Shown here: positions 1 to 6,488 of the stretch, one piece after another
Layout: the number at the start of each line of letters is the position of its first letter
Position numbering within the stretch: the stretch's first letter is position 1
From: a virus
DNA: 32,492 nucleotides
Reading direction: 5' to 3' (one strand)
IMG/VR virus record: IMGVR_UViG_3300018894_000013
Location: 1-32,492 of that record
Made by a program: the position numbers and the translations under genes
Notes under the pieces: model-generated
Seen by the model: the letters and a program-made list of their open reading frames with translations, nothing else
The model's database searches: none
Told to the model about the DNA's origin: nothing

Positions 1-127
1 ATACCCGAATCCCGACTGATGGCACGGTTACAGATGCCAAAGTCGCAACCGGGGCGGCGATCGCCTGGGCAAAAGTTTCTAAAACGGGTGCGGTTGCTTC
101 TGAGGTAGGGGCTGCTACGGCGGCACA
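1..127. repeat. Terminal direct repeat, left copy (assembly overlap of a circle)
   Basis: These 127 bases are identical to 32366-32492. The reading frame of the tail-fibre gene passes through the join without a break, so the two ends are one place on a circular or circularly permuted molecule. A length of exactly 127 is a common k-mer size in short-read assemblers, so a genuine terminal redundancy is less likely than assembly overlap. Confidence 0.95.
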
Positions 128-473
128 GGGCACAAACTCAGCGAATCACATCGCGGCTAGTGCCAACGTTCACGGCTTACCTGCGTCGGTTAACGTGCTG
201 GGCAATCGCAACGCGGCGGGGGAGTTTATTCAGCACGGCTCTGCTACAGTGGCGGGATCGTCGTTGGCTATTTCTCTGTCTAACTATCGGACGCAGGCTG
301 TAACCTTCCCGGTGGCGTTTGCCACAGTGCCGCGCGTTGTTGTGGGAGGCTCTAATACAGGGTTCCCAGTGACGGCTACGGGTGCCAGTACAACGGGTTT
401 TACGATGCTTGCTTTTGGGGACGCGGCGATCCCTGCTACTTATGTTGGTAACTATCTAGCGCTGGGAACATGA
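1..473 (+). CDS. Tail fibre protein, C-terminal part (gene begins at 31846 across the circular join)
   Basis: The open frame starts in the codon at position 3 and continues the gene that begins at 31846, giving one protein of about 330 residues. The part before the join has the low-complexity Ala/Thr/Asn pattern of phage tail fibres, with the words NPHATTAAQVG and GTVAQGNDARLSDTR, which recur in side-tail fibres. The part after about 195 is a compact beta-rich tip (VTFPVAFATVPRVVVGG) ending at the TGA at 471-473; this tip would contact the receptor. A GTG at 195 is only an internal codon. The stop overlaps the next start by four bases (ATGA), so the two are translationally coupled. Confidence 0.85.
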   Translation, partial: TRIPTDGTVTDAKVATGAAIAWAKVSKTGAVASEVGAATAAQGTNSANHIAASANVHGLPASVNVLGNRNAAGEFIQHGSATVAGSSLAISLSNYRTQAVTFPVAFATVPRVVVGGSNTGFPVTATGASTTGFTMLAFGDAAIPATYVGNYLALGT

Positions 474-1129
474 TCAAATCAGAAACCAACTTAGGTCTAA
501 TTTACGCCGGGGCTACGCCGTTAGCCTTTACCTGCACGATCGAACAGACCGCGACTGCTACGCTCTCGCTGAGTGCTGGGGCATTAACCTTAACGAGTGG
601 TGAAAGCTTTCCGATTCCCGCTATGTCGATCATGCTGCCTGGGGGCACAACACATCTTTATTTGGGGTTGCTAGCAGGTACACCGTCCCTCTACGCTGCC
701 TCGCCGCTGGGCATCGCTGACCCTGCCTTTATGCCGCTACAGATGATCGCGGGGTTTGGCTCTGGTATCCAGGTGGTAGAGGGCGCGATCGTCGGGGATG
801 TTCATGTCCTGACCGTGTTACCTGGCTTTCCTGATGGCGCTCAACCGTCGCAAGCGGCTCCGCTTCCCAACTGGCAAGAACTCAAGAATGAGCTACGCGG
901 CACTGAGCTTTTTACGATCGCTCTGACGACCAAGAGTGAAAAGGGCTTTGCTTTGCTCTTGAGTACGCTAAACAGTAATGAACCCGCTAACAGTACAGGG
1001 CGGCTCGATACGTTCTACAGGTCGATTCAAATGATCCGCATGGGGTTGGCAACGGACTACACCCCAGAACAGGTGACGCGCTTCAACTCGCTCTTAACAG
1101 CGGCTCATTTCCCGTTGCAGATTGCATAA
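470..1129 (+). CDS. Tail-fibre companion protein (chaperone or tip protein), function unknown
   Basis: 219 residues, starting at the ATG inside the ATGA overlap with the tail fibre. The N-terminal half is a hydrophobic, Thr/Ser-rich beta-like region. The C-terminal half is more polar and helical, with a DYTPEQVTRFNSLLTAAHFPL tail. I recognise no family. The position directly behind the tail fibre, at the end of the rightward late operon, suggests a fibre assembly factor, a second fibre subunit or a base-plate protein; this is inference from place only. It is followed at once by a strong hairpin facing the leftward genes, which marks the convergent end of both operons. Confidence 0.7.
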   Translation: MIKSETNLGLIYAGATPLAFTCTIEQTATATLSLSAGALTLTSGESFPIPAMSIMLPGGTTHLYLGLLAGTPSLYAASPLGIADPAFMPLQMIAGFGSGIQVVEGAIVGDVHVLTVLPGFPDGAQPSQAAPLPNWQELKNELRGTELFTIALTTKSEKGFALLLSTLNSNEPANSTGRLDTFYRSIQMIRMGLATDYTPEQVTRFNSLLTAAHFPLQIA

Positions 1130-1160
1130 AAAACGACCGCACTAGGGAGAGTGCGATCGT
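1128..1160 (-). terminator. Intrinsic terminator ending the leftward gene block
   Basis: On the minus strand an 11-bp stem (ACGATCGCACT with AGTGCGGTCGT, one G-U pair) and a six-base loop are followed by six T. It sits between two convergent gene blocks. Read rightward the same stem has a C-A mismatch and no T run, so it mainly stops leftward transcripts. Confidence 0.8.
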
Positions 1161-1192
1161 TGCGGTCAGATATTGATCAGTGTAGGTCTACT

Positions 1193-1384
1193 CTAGACGT
1201 TGGTTGCTTGCAGTATTTCGGCTTCTACCAGACCGTTAACCAGGCTTGCCGCGCCTGCGAAGTAGTAGCCGGAACGTTCGCAGATTTGGCGTAGATAAGC
1301 CTTTTCGCCTACTGCTGCCATGATTCGGGCTTGTGATTTGTTGAGTGTGCCTTGCTTGTAAGGGGTGTAATAGGTGCCTTGCAT
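1193..1384 (-). CDS. Small protein of unknown function, last gene of the leftward block
   Basis: 63 residues from the ATG at 1384, chosen because AGGAAA lies about 10 bases upstream; a longer version from 1438 would overlap the neighbour's coding end and lacks a ribosome site. The sequence (QARIMAAVGEKAYLRQICERSGYYFAGAASLVNGLVEAEIL) looks like a small winged-helix or helix-turn-helix fold, so a DNA-binding role is possible but unproven. It lies 32 bases before the leftward terminator and only 4 bases after the stop of the gene upstream. Confidence 0.6.
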   Translation of the reverse strand: MQGTYYTPYKQGTLNKSQARIMAAVGEKAYLRQICERSGYYFAGAASLVNGLVEAEILQATNV

Positions 1385-1388
1385 TGGT

Positions 1389-1661
1389 TTATTTTCCTGG
1401 GTTTGAACGGGTGGGATATTCGTGGCTCTGGCTGTCAACCTGTGATGAGGTCACATTCCAACGGCTTGAGCCGTCGCTATCGCTGGGTAAGCTGCCGTCA
1501 CCAGTGCCGACAGCATTTGCACCGTTACGCATCGCATTCTCTTCGCGGTCCTGGGCTGCGTTGTTGTCCATGTGATCATACAAGCGCTGGCTTTCACGAC
1601 TAGAAAAGCTGCCTTGCTCGTCGTCACTAGCGCGGCTGAATCTCACTACATCTTCGGGCAT
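1389..1661 (-). CDS. Acidic small protein, paralogue of the next gene upstream
   Basis: 90 residues, acidic and Ser/Asn/Asp-rich, probably disordered. The N-terminal part (DDEQGSFSSRESQRLYDHMDN) matches the protein at 1719-2003 (DDEQQGSFSDVESQHTYDNAS), so the pair arose by duplication. The start at 1661 has AGAGGT about 9 bases upstream. No known family is recognised. Being the penultimate gene of a leftward run of small proteins it may be an accessory or host-takeover factor; that is inference. Confidence 0.6.
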   Translation of the reverse strand: MPEDVVRFSRASDDEQGSFSSRESQRLYDHMDNNAAQDREENAMRNGANAVGTGDGSLPSDSDGSSRWNVTSSQVDSQSHEYPTRSNPGK

Positions 1662-1718
1662 TTTTCTACCTCTGTAAATTGTGTTTGTGTGAACGTTTGA
1701 GCCAAGTTTGAGCGGGTC

Positions 1719-2003
1719 TTATCTGCCTGGTCTGTACTTGCGAGGGCTGGGGGTTCCCTGGTCGTCTTCCTCGGCATAAAAGAGGTTGTGTCGCTTGTCT
1801 GAACTGATGCCGCCTGCACGGTCTGAGCCGTCCATAGGGTCATCAAAGAACGTTATGCGATCGCCGCTATTCTTCGCGTTGTTGACTGCATCAGCTTTGT
1901 TTAAGTCGCTGGCGTTGTCGTATGTGTGCTGCGATTCCACATCTGAAAAGCTGCCTTGCTGCTCGTCGTCGGCATCTTGGACGAATAACCAATTCCAGGG
2001 CAT
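1719..2003 (-). CDS. Acidic small protein, paralogue of 1389-1661
   Basis: 94 residues beginning MPWNWLFVQDADDEQQGSFSD. The start at 2003 is fixed by the leader word CACCCAACCAAGAGA (minus strand, 2013-2026) that precedes many genes here; an upstream in-frame extension to 2234 is merely the shadow of the gene before it. The protein is rich in Asp, Asn and Ser with a basic tail (PSPRKYRPGR). It shares the DDEQ-GSFS--ESQ--YD block with its downstream neighbour. Function unknown. Confidence 0.65.
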   Translation of the reverse strand: MPWNWLFVQDADDEQQGSFSDVESQHTYDNASDLNKADAVNNAKNSGDRITFFDDPMDGSDRAGGISSDKRHNLFYAEEDDQGTPSPRKYRPGR

Positions 2004-2049
2004 GATTAATTTCTCTTGGTTGGGTGTACTTCTAAAACTGAATTGGGGC

Positions 2050-2086
2050 ATTGTCGAGGCTGATCGGCTTCCAACCTTCAGGGGGT
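2050..2086. repeat. Short direct repeat (copy of 2207-2243)
   Basis: The two stretches differ at very few bases and lie 157 bp apart. The right copy codes for part of the protein at 2078-2692; the left copy spans its stop codon and lies in another frame, so it is a duplicated fragment or an alternative C-terminus. Confidence 0.75.
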
Positions 2087-2692
2087 GACTTGCCAGCGCT
2101 GCCTTGCTCGCTCTAGACGGTCTAGATCTAGTTCGTCTACTACGGGCAACGGCGCAACGATTCCAGCATCCCGCGCGGCTGCTCTCCGTCGCTGATATTC
2201 GGCTTGGGCATTGTCGAAGCTGATCGGCTTCCAACCTTCAGGGGGCGGGGGTGGCTCTGAGGGCACTTCTAGCGGCTCTTGTCCCGGGGGTGGCAAGACA
2301 GGCAAGCCGTATTTTGTTCTCTGCTCCGGCGCTGCTGGTGCTGCTGGTGCTGCTGCTTTCCCTTCAACCCATTGCCCGTTCTGCCAAACGTGCGGGATTT
2401 CAGGCGCTTCATCAGGTCGGTACAACGGTGCATCCCGTTTCAGTCTCACATCGTAGTAAGACTCAATGGGTTGCCCGTAACCTGGCTCTGCTGGCTTGGC
2501 TTGGGTGGCATTCTGCCAAACGTTAGAGAATTGCTGACCGATTTCCTCACATTTGAGCGCCGTCGCCTGTTTTGCGTTGCCTAACAGTCCTGGGACTTGC
2601 GCGCCTACGATTGCGATCGCTACGACACCGATCGGCTTAATGTAGGTGGAAAATCGACCACTGCCGCGATTGTCTGGTTTGTTTAAAGTCAT
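2078..2692 (-). CDS. Membrane-anchored Pro/Ala-rich protein, possible +1 frameshift at its end
   Basis: 204 residues. A hydrophobic segment at about residues 20-40 (IGVVAIAIVGAQVPGLLG) looks like an uncleaved membrane anchor or signal. A long Pro-rich linker follows (APAAPAAPE, PPPPPEG), then a charged helical tail. It ends at CCC-TGA (2083-2078). Reading on in the +1 frame gives EGWKPISLDNAPIQF, nearly the same as an internal segment EGWKPISFDNAQ, because about 35 bases at 2207-2243 recur at 2050-2086. Function unknown; a cell-envelope role is suggested by the anchor. Confidence 0.65.
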   Translation of the reverse strand: MTLNKPDNRGSGRFSTYIKPIGVVAIAIVGAQVPGLLGNAKQATALKCEEIGQQFSNVWQNATQAKPAEPGYGQPIESYYDVRLKRDAPLYRPDEAPEIPHVWQNGQWVEGKAAAPAAPAAPEQRTKYGLPVLPPPGQEPLEVPSEPPPPPEGWKPISFDNAQAEYQRRRAAARDAGIVAPLPVVDELDLDRLERARQRWQVTP

Positions 2693-2776
2693 GATGGTCT
2701 TAGCTCCTGATGGCTGGAGTGATGCCGGGGCTGTAGATGTCAGTCAGTCAGCCTCGGTTACATGGTGTTACACGGT

Positions 2777-2806
2777 CGAATTTCGAGTATTTCGAGTATT
2801 TCTAAG
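2777..2806. repeat. Tandem 9-10-bp repeat downstream of the HTH gene
   Basis: The word ATTTCGAGT recurs in tandem just beyond the end of the gene at 2802-3431 and next to a GTTACACGGTC site (2767-2777). A different 9-bp tandem repeat flanks the other end of the same gene. It lies in the leader of the gene at 2078-2692 and may bind a regulator. Confidence 0.55.
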
Positions 2807-3431
2807 CTCCTGGCAAGCGCTTATAGGTCACATCAATGACTGGTGTAAGGTTGGGGGCTTGGTCTTCCCGTACCTCGCGGATCGCTCTGCCTGCTCTCAG
2901 CCGTTGCATGGTTTTATGGATCATGCGCGTGGGTGACTCTTCGATAAAGGTTGCTAGTCCCTCGGCTGCTTGGTTTTCTTTGCTGTCGATCGCGGTGTAG
3001 ATTTGCTCTAGTTGCTCGTCACCTTCGCGTACAATCTGCCCAACCTCCGCTAGTAAGTCGTCTTCAAGCTCTGCGGCTGGTGCAAGCTCTTGGTTAACGC
3101 TGCCCTTGCGGAATTTCTCGAAGTTCTGGAAATGTCCCTCTGCCCTTAGCCGCCGCATTTTTGCAACATACTCGGTGCCACGCAGCCGCCGCCGTTCTCC
3201 GGTTTCGGCATAGTACATATTGGCTTTACCGCTAACGTGCTTTGCGCATAGCGTTAGTAGTTCGATGGCGTAGGGTGGGTAGGGTCCAGCGTTAGGCAAG
3301 ATGATCTCAAAACTTTGGTATGTCATTTCTACCCAGTTTTGGATCGTGCGCTCTGTGACTCCCCAAGCGTTTGCAAAGTCTGCGATCGGTGTAAGCTGGT
3401 CGCCGTCCTTAAGCTGTTTGGTCTGAACCAT
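2802..3431 (-). CDS. Helix-turn-helix DNA-binding protein with helical tail
   Basis: 209 residues. Residues about 12-38 (LTPIADFANAWGVTERTIQNWVEMT) form a helix-turn-helix of the MerR/excisionase-like kind. The remainder is charged and helical (residues about 90-170), probably a coiled coil for multimerisation. The start at 3431 has a strong AAAGGAGAA site 6 bases upstream. It is divergent from the RHH gene at 3552, with operator-like repeats between them. Candidates are a plasmid-type accessory regulator (KfrA-like layout) or a replication/partition helper; the sequence does not decide. Confidence 0.7.
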   Translation of the reverse strand: MVQTKQLKDGDQLTPIADFANAWGVTERTIQNWVEMTYQSFEIILPNAGPYPPYAIELLTLCAKHVSGKANMYYAETGERRRLRGTEYVAKMRRLRAEGHFQNFEKFRKGSVNQELAPAAELEDDLLAEVGQIVREGDEQLEQIYTAIDSKENQAAEGLATFIEESPTRMIHKTMQRLRAGRAIREVREDQAPNLTPVIDVTYKRLPGA

Positions 3432-3442
3432 GATGCTTCTCC

Positions 3443-3478
3443 TTTAGAAGTTCTGGAAGTTCTGGAAGTTCTGGGACT
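3443..3478. repeat. Tandem 9-bp repeat (GAAGTTCTG units)
   Basis: Three to four head-to-tail copies of GAAGTTCTG lie just upstream of the ribosome site of the HTH gene at 2802-3431. Tandem 9-mers so close to a start are likely either a binding site or a cyanobacterial short tandem repeat that inserted there. Confidence 0.7.
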
Positions 3479-3551
3479 TCCTGAATCAAAGCATAGAGAT
3501 AAGGTAAAGTAAAGTACCTTACCCAACCTTACCGCAGTGGAGATAATATCT
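3479..3551. promoter_or_regulatory. Divergent control region with CCTTACC operator-like repeats
   Basis: CCTTACC occurs at 3517-3523 and 3527-3533, one helical turn apart, and its complement (GGTAAAG) at 3503-3509. AAGGTA (3501-3506) and TACCTT (3515-3520) form an inverted repeat. Such closely spaced short sites are typical of RHH repressors, and an RHH gene starts at 3552, so autoregulation is likely. Confidence 0.55.
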
Positions 3552-3734
3552 ATGCAATCGCCCAAAACAATCGCTGTGCCTACTTCCAAAGATTCGATCA
3601 CCGTTTACCTTGACCCAGAGATCCATGAGGCTCTTAAGGAGTGGGCACAACAGCAGAAGCGCTCTAAGAGTTTTGTCGCAGCAGAAGCACTCGCCGCCGC
3701 CGTTAAGTCTTGGCAACAGCAGCAAAAAAAATAA
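3552..3734 (+). CDS. Ribbon-helix-helix (CopG/Arc-like) regulator
   Basis: 60 residues. SITVYLDPEIHEALKEWAQQQKRSKSFVAAEALAAAV shows the RHH pattern: a short beta strand, helix, turn with SKS at the start of helix 2, and an Ala-rich second helix. The ATG at 3552 is preferred over the GTG at 3537 because GGAG (3539-3542) then lies at normal ribosome-site distance. It is the only rightward gene in this part and has repeats matching an RHH operator directly upstream. Its target is probably its own divergent promoter. It could instead be an antitoxin, but no toxin-like partner follows. Confidence 0.75.
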   Translation: MQSPKTIAVPTSKDSITVYLDPEIHEALKEWAQQQKRSKSFVAAEALAAAVKSWQQQQKK

Positions 3735-3744
3735 CTTGCGCGGC

Positions 3745-3984
3745 TTAACTCCTACGCAATGGCAGATCGGGACTGATTCGCGCCATAGCTACCTTCAGGG
3801 CTGCAACATCGCGCTTAACCTCCGATAGCTCATCCATTGGATCGGGTGGCTGTAGGAGGTTTTTTAGTGCCAATAAAACGACTTGCGATTTGCTCATGTT
3901 TAACGTCTCAGCTTTTTCGTCTACCAGGCTGGCTAAGTCTTCGGGTATCCGGACGCTGAGTAGCGGGTTGCCTTTGCTGGACAT
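3745..3984 (-). CDS. Ribbon-helix-helix regulator with C-terminal coiled coil
   Basis: 79 residues from the ATG at 3984; a start at 4011 would add nine residues and would place one of the upstream repeats inside the gene. NPLLSVRIPEDLASLVDEKAETLNMSKSQVVLLALKNLL is a clear RHH domain. The tail (LSEVKRDVAALKVAMARI) is a short coiled coil. It converges on the RHH gene at 3552-3734, with only 10 bases between the stops. An array of seven GGTGATGACA-like words lies immediately upstream, as in plasmid copy-number or partition RHH proteins (omega, ParG, CopG). Confidence 0.75.
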   Translation of the reverse strand: MSSKGNPLLSVRIPEDLASLVDEKAETLNMSKSQVVLLALKNLLQPPDPMDELSEVKRDVAALKVAMARISPDLPLRRS

Positions 3985-3993
3985 GGCTCGTTT

Positions 3994-4107
3994 TGTGTAT
4001 GACAAATTCATTCTAAGGGTGATGACAGGTGTTAGATGGGTGATGACAAGGGGTGATTACAGATGTGTAAGACAAGGTGATGACAAAACAGCGTTTAGGT
4101 GCTGACA
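3994..4107. repeat. Array of seven GGTGATGACA-like direct repeats
   Basis: Copies begin at 3994, 4017, 4038, 4051, 4064, 4075 and 4097, all in the same orientation, with spacings of 11-13 or 21-23 bp (one or two helical turns). The reverse complement contains ATCAC, the core of the omega-type RHH heptads. It may be the operator or partition-like site of the RHH protein at 3745, or a set of iterons. Confidence 0.7.
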
Positions 4108-4217
4108 TTTGCAGCAATGGATGTACAGCCGTTGCCAAAATTAGCGGGGTAGTTGCTTAGACAGCAACTATGCAAAAGTGCCGAAAATGGTCGTGTGACT
4201 GCCTTGTTACATGGGCT

Positions 4218-4249
4218 ATTTAGTCCAGATTTGGAATCTTGGACTAAAT
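4218..4249 (-). terminator. Long hairpin after the leftward gene at 4259
   Basis: ATTTAGTCC pairs with GGACTAAAT and AGATT with AATCT around a three-base loop, leaving one bulged T: a 14-bp stem. It lies about ten bases past the stop of the gene at 4259-4669. There is no good T run on the minus strand, so it could be an mRNA-stabilising hairpin, a processing site or a protein site rather than a terminator. Confidence 0.45.
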
Positions 4250-4258
4250 CACAGCTTT

Positions 4259-4669
4259 TTAGGGTTCTAGATCGTCTGGTAGGGGGGATAAAAACTCTAA
4301 GTTGTAATATTCTGCGGTCGTATCATAACTCTCGTCCCAACCTTGCGCGATCAACTCGGCGGCTTCTGGCACGTAATGACATACAACCTTCGCAAGATTT
4401 TCCGCCATTTCCTTAGCGAATGCTGCACTACTCCCGGTGTTGTACGGGTGGCGTAGTGCTAGCTGTAACTGGGCAATCATCATGAAGGCTCTCGCGGGTG
4501 TGGTCACAACTTCCACGATCGCGGGATGTGTGCCGATTTTGTGCAAAATTTCGTCCGCTGTATCAGGAACCTTACCTGTACCGTCGCAGCACTGGCAGAC
4601 TGGCGCAGATCCTACTTGATGGGGTTCGTTCCGAATGCCTGAGCCGTTGCATTGCTGGCAAGTTTTCAT
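4259..4669 (-). CDS. Protein with N-terminal DnaJ-type zinc motif
   Basis: 136 residues. CQQCNGSGIRN at residues 4-14 and CQCCDGTGKV at about 25-34 form a pair of CXXCXGXG units, the zinc-binding repeat of DnaJ. The rest is alpha-helical and acidic and resembles no family I know. A second gene here (24304-24510) carries the same paired motif. A variant of the recurrent leader (CACCCATACCAAGAGA, minus strand 4678-4693) precedes it, and its start overlaps the stop of the gene upstream by four bases. It lies in the replication operon, so it may help replication or chaperone a partner. Confidence 0.7.
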   Translation of the reverse strand: MKTCQQCNGSGIRNEPHQVGSAPVCQCCDGTGKVPDTADEILHKIGTHPAIVEVVTTPARAFMMIAQLQLALRHPYNTGSSAAFAKEMAENLAKVVCHYVPEAAELIAQGWDESYDTTAEYYNLEFLSPLPDDLEP

Positions 4670-5106
4670 AGCTTGGTTCTCTTGGTATGGGTGTTTATAA
4701 ACTCTAAAACCGCTGCAACGTTGGCGCGCGCGTCGATCATCGCGGTGGTTTCCTTGAGCAAATGCACTTGTAGGTAGCAGCGTTTGATCTTGCCGTCGCT
4801 GTCATAGTGGCAGTAATAACGGCTCACGCTCGGCGTGATGCGCTGCTTGTTCCCGGTCCGTTCCTCGATCCATCCTGATGCTTTACCTTTGGGCGATCGC
4901 CTGCGGGGTTTGGGCGGCTGCTCTGGCTGGAAGTGCAACGGGTTCAGGTGCTGTCCGTCCACTGTCGCAATCCATCCAGACGGCGTGATGTGCTTAATTT
5001 TGTGGGCTGGTACAGGGTTCTCAAGCCAATACGCCTCAATTTCTGGCACGATCGCCAACTGCAAACCACGTAACACGGTGCTAAGTGGCTGCATCGCGTA
5101 CACCAT
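4666..5106 (-). CDS. Conserved-looking protein of unknown function in the replication operon
   Basis: 146 residues, or 142 if it starts at the ATG at 5094 (MQPLSTVLRG). The N-terminal half contains ITPSGWIATVDGQHLNPL, followed by a basic Pro-rich stretch (PPKPRRRSPKGK) and a segment with aromatic and cysteine residues (SRYYCHYDSDGKIKRCYLQVHLL). The basic patch suggests nucleic-acid binding. It overlaps the end of the replication gene by 26 bases and the next gene by four, so the three genes are translated together. I cannot name a family. Confidence 0.7.
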   Translation of the reverse strand: MVYAMQPLSTVLRGLQLAIVPEIEAYWLENPVPAHKIKHITPSGWIATVDGQHLNPLHFQPEQPPKPRRRSPKGKASGWIEERTGNKQRITPSVSRYYCHYDSDGKIKRCYLQVHLLKETTAMIDARANVAAVLEFINTHTKRTKL

Positions 5107-6190
5107 TGCTAGTGAGTGATAGCTGCCAATCGCGCCTAAACAGTTGCAGCATTTCCTCGATCAGGTCGCAGAATCCCGAATCCCACAGAGTCTGTAGGTA
5201 GGCGATCGCTGCTCCGCGTTTACCTTCTGCGATCGCCTGGTTCACAACTCCAGCGGCATGGTTGAGCGGCGGCGGTTGCATGGGTGGGTGGTCGCGCCTT
5301 CGTGCTTGCTTGGCTCCGTTGGCAGTAAAGCCGCGCCTTAAGGCTGCATTAAGATAGCCGCCGGGATTTTTGCACTTGTGACGCTGAATCTGCTCCGCTA
5401 CGGCGCTTATAGCGTTTTCCACAATTTTACGCGCGGCGGCGGCATCGTGCTGTAAACGCAGTTCCGCGATTGTTCTAGAAATTGTTGCGTTGGTCTGTAT
5501 GCCGTTCGTCGTTGCAAGCGTCAATAATTCGATGATCTCTGAATCGTACGGGTTGGGGGTCTTTGCCGTTGTACCAAGCTCATCCCTGTTAAGCGGCTCC
5601 GCCGCATCCGTTGATGAACCAATTTGATCTTTAAATGTATTTAAACTCCTATTGGTACATTCCGCGTTTTCAAAAGTGGCTCCCTGTGCGGGTTTCAGAT
5701 TTTGACTTTCGCACGATTGCGAGAGATTTTCGCTCTGCTGCGAATTTGACTCGCACGATTGCGAGGGTTCTCGCTCTGCTGCGAGAGGTTTCGCACTAGC
5801 GCGAGAGGTTTCGCACGATTGCGAGAGGGCAGACACAGTAAAGCTTTCAGCCTCCGGTGCCTCGTTTTCAGCGTCGGGTAGCTCCATCACGATCCCGTCT
5901 GGGGCTTCGATGTTCAGGCGCTTTCGGGCTTTCAATGCTCCTATAGCGCGGTAGTAGGTTGATTGATGTAGCTTTAACTCTTTGCAATAGGTGGGGACGT
6001 TCACCTTTAAGCGCTTCGTACGACAGGCAACGCTGTAGTAGATTAGTCCTCTGGGTGTTAGTAGACCGTCCTCGTAGTCCTGGCGCGCTTGCTCCCAGGT
6101 CAGACGATAGCGACAGGGCTTTGCCGCTTGAATTGAGTCGTTCGACTGTTTTTCTTCCGGTAGGGCAAGAAGCGGGGTTGTATCTGTCAT
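5081..6190 (-). CDS. Replication initiator-like protein (lambda O-like arrangement)
   Basis: 369 residues. Residues about 25-95 (CRYRLTWEQARQDYEDGLLTPRGLIYYSVACRTKR... CKELKLHQSTYYRAIGALK) look like a winged-helix DNA-binding domain. A polar linker follows at about 120-200 with repeated SQSCE words. A helical C-terminal part (about 215-369) could bind the host helicase or loader. The linker is encoded by six dyad iterons with a 20-21-bp period (5709-5827), next to an AT-rich stretch: the same plan as lambda O, whose origin lies inside its gene. No ribosome site is obvious before the ATG at 6190. I call it an initiator by domain plan and iterons, not by a named family. Confidence 0.65.
   Translation of the reverse strand: MTDTTPLLALPEEKQSNDSIQAAKPCRYRLTWEQARQDYEDGLLTPRGLIYYSVACRTKRLKVNVPTYCKELKLHQSTYYRAIGALKARKRLNIEAPDGIVMELPDAENEAPEAESFTVSALSQSCETSRASAKPLAAEREPSQSCESNSQQSENLSQSCESQNLKPAQGATFENAECTNRSLNTFKDQIGSSTDAAEPLNRDELGTTAKTPNPYDSEIIELLTLATTNGIQTNATISRTIAELRLQHDAAAARKIVENAISAVAEQIQRHKCKNPGGYLNAALRRGFTANGAKQARRRDHPPMQPPPLNHAAGVVNQAIAEGKRGAAIAYLQTLWDSGFCDLIEEMLQLFRRDWQLSLTSNGVRDAAT
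5619..5827. other. Probable replication origin: six dyad iterons plus AT-rich segment
   Basis: Iterons begin at 5709, 5730, 5751, 5771, 5791 and 5811. Three read TCGCACGATTGCGAG, one TCGCACTAGCGCGAGAG and two TCGCTCTGCTGCGA; each is an inverted repeat (TCGC...GCGA). About 55 bases away, 5619-5655 is AT-rich and contains TTTAAATGTATTTAAA within CCAAT...ATTGG. Iterons inside the initiator gene followed by an AT-rich unwinding region match the lambda origin design. Confidence 0.65.
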
Positions 6191-6223
6191 GATCGATATA
6201 GTTTTATTTGCTCAAATGGACAC

Positions 6224-6260
6224 AGCCCCTTGTTGACTGCTAATCAACGAGGGGCTTTTA
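6224..6260 (+). terminator. Hairpin with T run between the replication gene and the small gene upstream
   Basis: AGCCCCTTGTTGA pairs with TCAACGAGGGGCT (one G-U pair) around a seven-base loop, followed rightward by TTTTA. As an intrinsic terminator it would stop rightward transcripts that run against the replication operon. On the minus strand there is no T run. Confidence 0.55.
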
Positions 6261-6269
6261 TCGGCAGAT

Positions 6270-6488
6270 TTAAGAGACGGCATCACCCAGTAAGAGCGGT
6301 GCTAGCTGCTGGTTCTGTTTATGTTTCTGTAGTCGGTGCTTTATTTCCTTTTGCAGCGCAATGTGACAGAGTTCACTGAGGCTGATATCGTCCATCGCTG
6401 CAATCATGCCAGCGAGTTTAAAGGTGTCTGGGTCAGTCGAAAAACTCGTATTCTTCGTGCGGGGGGATCTGCTATTTGGGAGGGGCAT
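6270..6488 (-). CDS. Small basic protein, possible RHH-like regulator (Cro position)
   Basis: 72 residues. TFKLAGMIAAMDDISLSELCHIALQKEIKHRLQKHKQNQQL resembles the two helices of an RHH or Arc-like fold, but the beta strand is unclear. It faces the XRE gene at 6611 across a 122-bp region rich in inverted repeats and is the first leftward gene before the replication protein, which is the place of Cro or CII in lambdoid switches. The assignment rests on position and weak pattern. Confidence 0.55.
   Translation of the reverse strand: MPLPNSRSPRTKNTSFSTDPDTFKLAGMIAAMDDISLSELCHIALQKEIKHRLQKHKQNQQLAPLLLGDAVS

Noticed and set aside
1-127. True terminal redundancy of a linear phage genome
   Set aside because: A length of exactly 127 with perfect identity and an uninterrupted gene across it is best explained as assembly overlap of a circular map.
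1646-1846. Leftward frame of 66 codons overlapping the paralogous pair
   Set aside because: It overlaps both better supported genes and has no ribosome site.
5709-5827. CRISPR-like array
   Set aside because: Regular repeats, but with only about 4-base spacers, each repeat a dyad and all within a coding frame: iterons, not CRISPR.
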